From an uncultured Burkholderiaceae bacterium (GTDB lineage Bacteria > Pseudomonadota > Gammaproteobacteria > Burkholderiales > Burkholderiaceae_F), in the NCBI GenBank assembly GCA_937936215.1, contig CALGWX010000006.1, forward strand, positions 1 to 5,198: 5,198 nucleotides of DNA, in the 5' to 3' direction. Position numbers and translations under genes: made by a program. Shown in pieces: positions 1-5,198 of this stretch; position 1 is the first letter of the stretch; every line of letters begins with the position of its first letter. The notes beneath the pieces were generated by a model, which was not told the DNA's origin, searched no databases, and saw nothing but the letters and a program-made list of their open reading frames with translations.

Positions 1-433
1 TGCGAAGGAAACGGCCGTGCATGCTAGCTGCACCGGCACGCCATACCGGCGCGGGCGGCAACAGCACCAGCGCCGAACGCCCCCACCGATCGCACGACCG
101 CGCGCGCCGCGTGCGGAAGCAGCGCGCCTGGGCGGCAAGGCGGCCAGCGGGTCGAATCGGGCGATCGCCAATCCGGGCGCTGCAACTCGCCGCCCTTCGC
201 GCGCAGTACGGGCGGTAACCCAGCGATCGGCGGCGGCACGCAGCCGCCGGCGCCGACAGCCGCGCGCGAAAACTCGGCGACGACGGCTGCGTACGGCGTG
301 GCCCGCTGCCGGATCGACGTGCAGCTTCAGGCGACGCAACGCCTGGCGCCGCGCCGAGCGGGCATGCAACCTTGCTCGCTGCAGCCTCGTCGCCGGGCGG
401 CGGCAGTCCACCCGCGCAGGCACAATCCAGGGC
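1..433. other. Non-coding or unassigned region upstream of the hydrolase gene
   Basis: No gene in this stretch can be supported. Several frames stay open, including the hydrolase frame back to a GTG at 17 and a minus-strand frame from 411 to the left edge. Their translations are Arg/Ala/Pro-rich with no recognisable motif, as expected for open frames in very GC-rich DNA. A GC hairpin lies at 231-249 (7-bp arms 231-237 and 243-249, 5-base loop) with no T-run after it. A 10-bp palindrome GGCGATCGCC lies at 160-169. Just before the hydrolase start there is a -10-like CACAAT at 421-426 (4 of 6 matches to TATAAT), but no convincing -35 box at the right distance. Confidence 0.5.
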
Positions 434-1561
434 ATGCCCGACCGAATCGTCTTCCTCGTCCCCGGCTTCTTCGGCTTCACCTCGGTCGGCACCGTCAGCT
501 ATTTCAACCGCGTCGAGCAGGCGCTTGGCAAAGCGCTGAAGCGGCGCGGCGTGAAGGCGCGCATCGTTCGCTGCCGCACCCAGCCCACCGCATCGATCCC
601 GCGTCGCGCCGACGAGCTGCGCCGGCAGGTGATCCGCCGCGGCGGGCTGGACGCCGACGAACTGCACTTCGTCGGCCACTCCACCGGCGGCCTGGACGTG
701 CGCATGCTGCTGACGCCGGAGGTGAAGATCGCCGCCGGCAACACCGAGGAGGCGATCGGCCGCCGGACCAGGACCGCCGTGTCGGTGGCCACGCCGCACC
801 ACGGCACGCCGCTGGCCAACCATTTCCTCACCCTGCAGGGGCAGACGCTGCTGCTGGTGGCCAGTGCCCTGGCCACATCGGGCCACGGCCGGCGGACGAT
901 CCTCGCCGCGGCCAGGGCGATCGCCATGGCCGCGAGGCTCGACGACTGGCTCGGCCGCAAGGAAGGCCCGCTCGACCGCCTCGCCGAGGGGCTGCTGCGG
1001 CGGATCCGCTTCGACCGCCGCGACCCGGTGTGGAAGTACCTCAACGACATCGAGCGCGACCAGGGCGCGGTGCTGCAACTGACGCCAGAGGGCATCGATC
1101 TGTTCGACGCCGCGGTGGCCGACCGCGCTGGGGTCGACTACGGCTGCGTCGTCGCTGCCGTGCCGCCGCCGCGGATCGCCTGGCGCGCGCAGACGCTGCT
1201 CGACCCGGAGTACCTCGCGCTGCGGGCGCTGTTTCGCCTGCTGCACGGCCTGGCCTCGCGCCCGCACCCGCGCTATCCGTACCCGAAGCCCAGCGTCGCC
1301 ACCCAGCGCCGGCTCGACCGATCGCTCGGGTTCAAGGTCACGCCGGCGACCAACGACGGCATCGTGCCGACGCTGAGCCAGTTGCACGGCCGCGTGCTGC
1401 ACGTGGCCCGCGCCGATCACCTCGACGTGGTCGGCCACTACACGCTGGCCGGCAAGAGCGCCGACTGGCTGCCCTCGGGCGCCGGCTTCACGCCGGAGGC
1501 GTTCGAAGCCACCTGGGACGCGGCGGCGGCGGCGATCTGCGGCGAGCGGAGGGACCGCTAA
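434..1561 (+). CDS. Alpha/beta-hydrolase, lipase/esterase-like, probably cytoplasmic
   Basis: Predicted serine hydrolase of 375 aa; the substrate is unknown, with lipids or other esters most likely. The N-terminus runs straight into a hydrophobic strand and an oxyanion-hole-like VPGFFGF (residues 9-15). The nucleophile elbow GHSTGG follows at 81-86, with Ser83 as nucleophile. A lipase-type ATPHHGTP is at 119-126. The likely acid is Asp308 in TNDGIVP, and the likely base is His329 (ADHLDVVGHY), with His335 as an alternative. Residues of about 130-300, between nucleophile and acid, form a long helical, Arg/Leu-rich insertion that could be a lid. No signal peptide or membrane anchor is visible, so it is probably intracellular. 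The ATG at 434 was chosen because the fold begins there and the upstream in-frame extension to 17 is unstructured Arg-rich sequence. The only SD-like sequence nearby (AGGG at 429-432) is too close to the ATG, so initiation is weak or leaderless. It converges on cfa. The family assignment is solid; the exact function is not. Confidence 0.88.
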   Translation: MPDRIVFLVPGFFGFTSVGTVSYFNRVEQALGKALKRRGVKARIVRCRTQPTASIPRRADELRRQVIRRGGLDADELHFVGHSTGGLDVRMLLTPEVKIAAGNTEEAIGRRTRTAVSVATPHHGTPLANHFLTLQGQTLLLVASALATSGHGRRTILAAARAIAMAARLDDWLGRKEGPLDRLAEGLLRRIRFDRRDPVWKYLNDIERDQGAVLQLTPEGIDLFDAAVADRAGVDYGCVVAAVPPPRIAWRAQTLLDPEYLALRALFRLLHGLASRPHPRYPYPKPSVATQRRLDRSLGFKVTPATNDGIVPTLSQLHGRVLHVARADHLDVVGHYTLAGKSADWLPSGAGFTPEAFEATWDAAAAAICGERRDR

Positions 1562-1586
1562 GCTTCGCCGCTCGTCGCGGCGAGGC
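1562..1586. terminator. Hairpin between convergent genes, possible bidirectional terminator
   Basis: The arms at 1562-1571 and 1577-1586 form a 10-bp stem with one T-G wobble (1564/1584) and a 5-base loop, TCGTC. The hairpin starts directly after the hydrolase stop codon and lies 15 bases beyond the end of cfa, where a terminator serving both genes would be expected. Neither strand has a T-run after the stem, so it is not a canonical intrinsic terminator. It may instead stabilise mRNA 3' ends. Confidence 0.4.
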
Positions 1587-1601
1587 CAGAGCGAATACAG
1601 A

Positions 1602-2864
1602 TTAGGGATACATCCAGCGCCGCGTCAGCGGCAGTTCGGTGGGCCCCGGCGCGACCTGTCGGCTGCCGAGGATCTGGTGCAGGTTCATCCAGCCCTGCGC
1701 GAAGCCCTGGCTGCATCCGGCGAGATACACGCGCCAGACGCGCAAGGTGCGGTCGGAGACTTCGCGCGCTGCCTCGGCCAGCCGCTGCTCGAGCCGCCGC
1801 GACCAGTGCGCCAGGGTGAGCGCATAGTGGCGCCGTAGGCTCTCGACATCGACCACCTCGAAGCCCGCCGCCGACATCTCGCGCACCGCCAGCGCCACGT
1901 GCGGCAGCTCACCGTTGGGGAACACGTACTTGCCGACGAAGTCGCCGGCGCCGGAGCCGACGGGCCGGCTGTCCACGTCGGCGCTGGTGATGCCGTGGTT
2001 GAGCATCAGGCCACGGTCGCGCAGCATGCGCGCGGCGGTGCCGAAGTACACGGGCAGGTTGCGCACGCCCACGTGCTCGAACATGCCCACGCTCGCTACC
2101 TTGTCGAAACTGCCCTCGTCGAAGCGCTGCGGCAGTTCGCGGTAGTCCAGCAGTTCGACCCGCACCCGATCGGCCAGCCCGGCGGCGGCGATCCGCTCGC
2201 GCGCCAGCAGCGCCTGCTGCTCCGACAGCGTGACGCCGACGGCGGACACGCCGTAGTGCTTCGCCGCGTGCAGCACGAGTCCGCCCCAGCCGCAACCGAT
2301 GTCGAGGAAGCGCTCGCCAGGCGCGAGGCGCAGCTTGCGGCAGATGTGGTCCAGCTTGGCCCGCTGCGCGGTGTCGATGTCCTCGTCGCCGGTCTCGAAG
2401 TAGGCGCAGGAGTAGACCATGCGCTCGTCGAGCCACAGGCGATAAAAGCCGTTGCCGACGTCGTAGTGGTGGCGGATGTCGACGCGGTCGGTCTGCGGCT
2501 GATGCTCGGCGGCGACCAACTCCGGCCGCTGGCTCACGGAGGCGCCAGCGCTTTCGGCCAGCCTTGAGGCGACCTGGATCGCGGTGGCGACATCGCCATC
2601 GAGGTCGATGCGCCCTTCGACATACGCCTCCGCCAGGCCGCCGAGCGTGGGCTGTGACAGCTGCGACAGCACGCTCGCGTCGCGCACGGTCAGCGTCAGC
2701 TCGGGCGCATCGCCGAAGTCGACCGACGCGCCGTCGGGAAGCACGACCCGCAGGGGAAGCCCCCCCTGGGCGCGTAGCTCGTCGGCCAGCTTGGCGAGCT
2801 GCGAGCCGGCCAGTTTGCCGACCACCTTGTCGGCGGCCCGCTTCAACAGCGTCTCACCCCACAT
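1602..2864 (-). CDS. cfa: Cyclopropane-fatty-acyl-phospholipid synthase
   Basis: The 420-aa enzyme transfers a methylene group from S-adenosylmethionine to cis double bonds of phospholipid acyl chains at the inner membrane, giving cyclopropane fatty acids typical of stationary phase and acid stress. Residues 1-120 form the N-terminal lipid-binding part. HHYDVGNGFYRLWLD (132-146) and YSCAYF (151-156) are family signatures. LDIGCGWGG (187-195) is the SAM-binding loop, and MFEHVG (261-266) follows. By comparison with E. coli Cfa as I recall it, Cys153, Glu263, His290, Ile292 and probably Tyr380 correspond to the active-site bicarbonate ligands, so the enzyme looks intact. It is somewhat longer than E. 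coli Cfa (about 382 aa) and ends in LPLTRRWMYP, a tail I associate with proteobacterial homologues. The ATG at 2864 is chosen over an in-frame TTG at 2927 because AGGGGAG lies 5 bases upstream and a promoter sits between the two. The gene follows the lpxB-rnhB-methyltransferase cluster after a 70-bp gap. Confidence 0.95.
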   Translation of the reverse strand: MWGETLLKRAADKVVGKLAGSQLAKLADELRAQGGLPLRVVLPDGASVDFGDAPELTLTVRDASVLSQLSQPTLGGLAEAYVEGRIDLDGDVATAIQVASRLAESAGASVSQRPELVAAEHQPQTDRVDIRHHYDVGNGFYRLWLDERMVYSCAYFETGDEDIDTAQRAKLDHICRKLRLAPGERFLDIGCGWGGLVLHAAKHYGVSAVGVTLSEQQALLARERIAAAGLADRVRVELLDYRELPQRFDEGSFDKVASVGMFEHVGVRNLPVYFGTAARMLRDRGLMLNHGITSADVDSRPVGSGAGDFVGKYVFPNGELPHVALAVREMSAAGFEVVDVESLRRHYALTLAHWSRRLEQRLAEAAREVSDRTLRVWRVYLAGCSQGFAQGWMNLHQILGSRQVAPGPTELPLTRRWMYP

Positions 2865-2869
2865 GTCCG

Positions 2870-2876
2870 CTCCCCT
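2870..2876 (-). promoter_or_regulatory. Shine-Dalgarno site of cfa
   Basis: On the minus strand AGGGGAG lies 5 bases before the ATG at 2864, close to ideal spacing. It is the strongest ribosome binding site in the window and decides the cfa start against the upstream TTG at 2927. Confidence 0.75.
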
Positions 2877-2889
2877 GCATGACGAGCCG

Positions 2890-2918
2890 ATTGTTGCGGA
2901 TGCCTCCGGTGCTGCCAA
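2890..2918 (-). promoter_or_regulatory. Predicted sigma70-type promoter for cfa
   Basis: On the minus strand TTGGCA (2918-2913, 5 of 6 matches to TTGACA) is separated by exactly 17 bp from AACAAT (2895-2890, 4 of 6 matches to TATAAT). Transcription would start near 2883, giving a leader of about 19 bases that contains the Shine-Dalgarno site. The base just before the -10 hexamer is C, a feature also favoured by sigmaS. E. coli cfa has a sigmaS-dependent promoter, but sigmaS use here is only a guess. The site lies wholly in the gap after the methyltransferase gene, which fits independent expression of cfa. Confidence 0.5.
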
Positions 2919-2961
2919 CGGCCGCAATGATCGCTCATTGGCGCGACGGGTAAACCCGTCG
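2894..2961 (-). other. Cluster of small inverted repeats at the methyltransferase-cfa junction
   Basis: Three possible hairpins read on the minus strand. The first, arms 2961-2955 and 2950-2944, is a perfect 7-bp stem with loop TTTA inside the last codons of the methyltransferase gene. Three bases on, CAATGA-GCGA-TCATTG (2940-2925) forms a perfect 6-bp stem closed by a GNRA-type tetraloop, with the gene's TGA stop in its 5' arm. Third, TTGCGG (2927-2922) can pair with CCGCAA (2899-2894). This third stem shares bases 2925-2927 with the second, so the two exclude each other. None is followed by a T-run. They could be a weak terminator, an mRNA 3'-end stabiliser or a regulatory switch ahead of cfa. 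Confidence 0.4.
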
Positions 2962-3729
2962 TCGGCGCTCGAACAGGCACACCGCTGCGGCGGCCGCGAC
3001 GTTCAGCGACTCCACCGCCGAGTCGATCGGAATCCACACCCAGCGCGCGCACACCTGCCGCGCCGCCGGTGAAAGCCCCGCGCCCTCGGCGCCGAAGACC
3101 CAGCCGAGCGGGCCCGACGGCAGCGGTGCGGCCCATAACGGCTCCCCGTCACGCGCATCGGCCCCGAGCCAGGGGCCAGCAAGCATCGCCGGCAAAGCCT
3201 CCGGGGCGACGCCCTCGTGCAGCCGCAGCCGGAAATGCGCGCCCTGCCCCGCACGCAGCGTCTTGGCCGCCCACAGCGCCGCCGTCGTGGGGCCGGTCAG
3301 CACTTCTCGGATGCCGGCCGCCGCCGCAGTCCGCAGCAGCGTGCCGACATTGCCCGGATCCTGCACCCCGTCCAGGTACAGCAGGTCGTGCCGCGCGCCC
3401 ACCGGTGGCGGGTATGTCGGCACACCGACGAGCAGCATGAGGCCGGCGCCGTGCTCGGCCGGCGAGAGGCGGTCGTACAGCGCCGCCGCCAGCTCGAAGC
3501 CCTCGGCGCCGCGCGCCAGCGCCGCCTCGGCGAAAACCCCGACTTCCGCGCTCCTGGCGCCTCGCCGCAGCAGCACCGCCTCCACCGCGACCTGCGCCTC
3601 CAACGCGGCCTGCGCCAAGTGCAGCCCTTCGGCCAGCGCCCGCCGCTGTCGCCGCGACTCGCGCGGATGCGTGGCCAAGCGTAGCCAGGCGCGAAACGCC
3701 GGGTTCGCGTCGGAGCTGATCGCCTTCAT
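2935..3729 (-). CDS. SpoU/TrmH-family RNA 2'-O-methyltransferase
   Basis: The 264-aa protein probably uses SAM to methylate a ribose 2'-OH in rRNA or tRNA. The exact target cannot be read from the sequence. The N-terminus (MKAISSDANPAF, then RRQRRALAEGLHLAQ at 27-41) matches the substrate-binding domain common in this family, covering roughly residues 1-100. The SPOUT (trefoil-knot) catalytic domain follows with all three motifs: LDGVQDPGNVGTLLRTA at 119-135 (Asn127, Arg133), VFGAEGAGLSP at 211-221, and IPIDSAVESLNVAAAAAV at 233-250 (Ser241, Asn243). The C-terminus is an Arg-rich tail. The ATG at 3729 overlaps the rnhB stop by 4 bp (ATGA), implying translational coupling; GAGGG (3736-3732) lies only 2 bases upstream. 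A longer in-frame opening toward 4311 was rejected because it lies inside rnhB. Its linkage to rnhB suggests operon membership rather than a shared reaction. Confidence 0.9.
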   Translation of the reverse strand: MKAISSDANPAFRAWLRLATHPRESRRQRRALAEGLHLAQAALEAQVAVEAVLLRRGARSAEVGVFAEAALARGAEGFELAAALYDRLSPAEHGAGLMLLVGVPTYPPPVGARHDLLYLDGVQDPGNVGTLLRTAAAAGIREVLTGPTTAALWAAKTLRAGQGAHFRLRLHEGVAPEALPAMLAGPWLGADARDGEPLWAAPLPSGPLGWVFGAEGAGLSPAARQVCARWVWIPIDSAVESLNVAAAAAVCLFERRRRVYPSRQ

Positions 3730-4358
3730 CGCCCTCGGCCGGCGGCGAGCGCCTGGCGCACCGGCGCAAAGGAACGGCGGTGCGCGGCGCAGGGGCCGAG
3801 CGCGCGCAGGCGCTCCAGGTGGCGCGGCGTCGGATAGCCCGCGTGCTCGGCGAAGCCGTAACCGGGGTGGATGCGATCCAGGTCGGCCATCAGGCGATCG
3901 CGGTGCTGCTTGGCGAGGATCGACGCCGCCGAGATCGCCGGCTCCAGCGCATCGCCACCGATCACCGCCCTGGCCTCGATGTGCAGCACCGGCAAGCGGT
4001 CGCCGTCGACCAGCGCCGCCTCCGCCGGCGGATCGAGCGCTTCGATGGCGCGGCGGATCGCGAGCAGGCTCGCCTGCAGGATGTTCAGCCGGTCGATCTC
4101 CTCGACATCGGCCGCGCCGATCGCCCAGGCCAGCGCACGGTCGCGAATCAGCGCTTCGAGTTCGGCGCGGCGCGGCGGCGCCAGTTGCTTGGAGTCGCGC
4201 AGCCCGTCGATGGGTCGGCCGGGATCGAGGATCACCGCGGCGGCGATCACCGGGCCGGCCAGCGGCCCGCGCCCCGCCTCGTCGGCGCCGCAGACGCGGC
4301 GGCCGCGCCACGTGGCCGTGAAGAGGTCGGGCTGGCCTGACGGCGCGGGGCGGCGCAT
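3726..4358 (-). CDS. rnhB: Ribonuclease HII
   Basis: The 210-aa enzyme cuts the RNA strand of RNA-DNA hybrids and nicks 5' of single ribonucleotides misincorporated into DNA, starting ribonucleotide excision repair. The metal-binding acidic set is complete: Asp26 and Glu27 in DEAGRGPLAGPV, Asp118 in LVDGD, and Asp136 in GGDALEPAISAASILAK. The spacings of 92 and 18 residues equal those of E. coli RNase HII (D16/E17, D108, D126). Also present are the LRDSKQL motif (53-59) and the C-terminal HPGYGFAEHAGYPTPRH and HRRSFAPV blocks. The common Lys before GDA is Gly135 here, a modest change. The ATG at 4358 is supported by AAGGG (4370-4366) at a 7-base spacing. It starts 2 bp after the lpxB stop and overlaps the methyltransferase gene by 4 bp, so it is almost certainly cotranscribed. 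Confidence 0.96.
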   Translation of the reverse strand: MRRPAPSGQPDLFTATWRGRRVCGADEAGRGPLAGPVIAAAVILDPGRPIDGLRDSKQLAPPRRAELEALIRDRALAWAIGAADVEEIDRLNILQASLLAIRRAIEALDPPAEAALVDGDRLPVLHIEARAVIGGDALEPAISAASILAKQHRDRLMADLDRIHPGYGFAEHAGYPTPRHLERLRALGPCAAHRRSFAPVRQALAAGRGR

Positions 4359-4360
4359 CC

Positions 4361-5198
4361 TCAGGCCCTTATCGTGGCGATGATCGCCTCGGCCGCCAGG
4401 CGCGGCGTGTCGCGCTTCAGCTCCGCGTGCATCAGCGCGAAGCGCTCGCGCAGCCGGGCGCAACGCGGCGCGTCGTCGAGCTGCGCCAGCAGCGCCCGTG
4501 CGAGCCGCGGCGGCGTGGCCTCGTCCTGGATCAACTCCGGCACCAGCGCCTCGCCGGCGAGAATGTTCGGCAGGCCGATGAACTTCACCTCGCCCATTTG
4601 CCGCATCAGCCAGTAAGACGCCGCCGGCATCCGGTAGGCGATCACCATCGGCAAACCGAAAAGCGCCGCCTCCAGCGTGGCGGTGCCGCTGGCGACCAGG
4701 GCGCCGTCGGCGGCCTCGAGGCAGTCGTGCGAGCGCCCCTCGACCAGCACGATGCGGCTCGCCGCCGCCCCCGCCGCCTCGATTGCCGGGGCCAGCCACG
4801 GCCGCAGGCTCGGGTCCGCCAGCGGCAGCACGAAGCGCAGCCGCGCCTCGCGCTCGAGCATCAGCGCCGCCGCGGCGATGAACGCCGGGCCGATGTGCTG
4901 CACCTCGGCGCGCCGGCTGCCCGGCAGCAGCGCCACCACCGGGTCCGCCGCCGGCAGGCCCAGGCGCGCCCGCGCCGCCGCCGCATCCGGCTGCGCCGGG
5001 ATCGCCGAGGCCAGCGGATGGCCGACGTAGGTCGCCGGAATGCCCGCGTCGTCGTAGATCCGGCGCTCGAAGGGAAACACCAGCAGCACGCGGTCGGCGG
5101 CGCGGCGGATCTTCTTGATGCGCTTCGGCCGCCAGGCCCAGATCGACGGGCTCACGTAGTGCACGGTGGGCACGCCGGCGGCGCGCAGCTGCATTTCG
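4361..5198 (-). CDS. lpxB: Lipid-A-disaccharide synthase, 5' end outside the window
   Basis: This GT19 glycosyltransferase condenses UDP-2,3-diacylglucosamine with lipid X to form the lipid A disaccharide, peripherally at the inner membrane face. The visible 278 codons are the C-terminal part. Compared with E. coli LpxB (382 aa, recalled alignment) about 105-110 N-terminal residues lie beyond the right edge. Signatures: HYVSPSIWAWRPKRI near the visible start, FPFERRIYDDAGIPATYVGHPLA, LLPGSRRAEV, ASGTATLEAALFGLPMVIAYR, GLPNILAG, and VPELIQDEATP near the C-terminus. The in-frame ATG at 5194 is internal, not the start: the preceding codon is an open Glu and the family extends well upstream. The stop is TGA at 4363-4361, 2 bp before the rnhB ATG. 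lpxD, fabZ and lpxA are expected upstream by family synteny but are not visible. Confidence 0.96.
   Translation of the reverse strand, partial: EMQLRAAGVPTVHYVSPSIWAWRPKRIKKIRRAADRVLLVFPFERRIYDDAGIPATYVGHPLASAIPAQPDAAAARARLGLPAADPVVALLPGSRRAEVQHIGPAFIAAAALMLEREARLRFVLPLADPSLRPWLAPAIEAAGAAASRIVLVEGRSHDCLEAADGALVASGTATLEAALFGLPMVIAYRMPAASYWLMRQMGEVKFIGLPNILAGEALVPELIQDEATPPRLARALLAQLDDAPRCARLRERFALMHAELKRDTPRLAAEAIIATIRA
4366..4370 (-). promoter_or_regulatory. Shine-Dalgarno site of rnhB inside lpxB
   Basis: AAGGG on the minus strand lies 7 bases before the rnhB ATG at 4358 and within the last codons of lpxB. It supports that start and suggests rnhB can load its own ribosomes while also being coupled to lpxB termination (TGA, two G bases, ATG). 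Confidence 0.55.

Noticed and set aside
160..169. Palindrome GGCGATCGCC as a regulatory or HIP1-like element
   Set aside because: A single copy of a GC-rich palindrome in GC-rich DNA is not significant, and no array or positional link to a promoter is seen.
231..249. GC hairpin (7-bp stem, 5-base loop) as a terminator for an upstream gene
   Set aside because: No T-run follows it on either strand and no gene is visible ending near it. Such stems are common in this composition.
1..411. Minus-strand frame open from a GTG at 411 to the left edge (137 codons, no stop)
   Set aside because: About a third of the residues are Arg, with runs such as RRRR and CCC and no recognisable domain. Open frames of this length are expected by chance at this GC content. 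Sequence to the left of the window would settle it.
17..433. In-frame N-terminal extension of the hydrolase back to a GTG at 17
   Set aside because: The 139 extra residues are Arg/Ala/Pro-rich with no motif or signal peptide, and the hydrolase fold begins right after the ATG at 434.
1899..2567. 222-codon plus-strand open frame antisense to cfa
   Set aside because: It lies wholly inside a well-conserved gene. Its repetitive Val/Ala/His/Asp/Gly composition is typical of an antisense shadow frame.
2865..2927. TTG start for cfa at 2927 adding 21 residues
   Set aside because: The added residues would be encoded across the predicted promoter, and the ATG at 2864 has a strong, correctly spaced Shine-Dalgarno site.
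3263..4321. 352-codon plus-strand open frame across the methyltransferase and rnhB genes
   Set aside because: Low-complexity Arg/Ser/Ala/Pro translation opposite two genes with complete catalytic motifs; a shadow frame.

Overview
The window is very GC-rich DNA (about 70% G+C by eye) from a Gram-negative bacterium. An lpxB gene implies lipid A synthesis and an outer membrane. The order lpxB, rnhB, SpoU/TrmH-type RNA methyltransferase is one I associate with betaproteobacteria such as Burkholderiales or Rhodocyclales. That placement is inference from gene order and composition, not a computed phylogeny.

Layout from left to right: (1) Bases 1-433 hold no gene I can support. (2) A plus-strand alpha/beta-hydrolase (lipase/esterase-like, 375 aa) spans 434-1561. 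(3) A 40-bp convergent gap carries a hairpin. (4) Everything from 1602 to the right edge is on the minus strand and reads, in transcription order, lpxB (5' end cut by the window), rnhB, an RNA 2'-O-methyltransferase-like gene, then cfa (cyclopropane fatty acid synthase).

The first three minus-strand genes are packed like an operon: 2 bp between lpxB and rnhB, and a 4-bp ATGA overlap between rnhB and the methyltransferase gene. A 70-bp gap precedes cfa. That gap holds a good sigma70-like promoter (TTGGCA, 17-bp spacer, AACAAT), a strong Shine-Dalgarno sequence and several small inverted repeats. cfa therefore probably has its own transcription start even though it is collinear with the lipid A cluster.

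Functionally, LpxB makes the lipid A disaccharide of the outer membrane and Cfa modifies membrane phospholipid acyl chains. RNase HII removes ribonucleotides from DNA, and the methyltransferase probably modifies rRNA or tRNA. The hydrolase has an intact Ser-Asp-His set but no visible signal peptide, and its substrate is unknown. This is mostly a housekeeping region. I see no mobile element, CRISPR array, RNA gene or clearly novel system. The most interesting parts are the structured rMTase-cfa junction and the uncharacterised cytoplasmic lipase-like protein.
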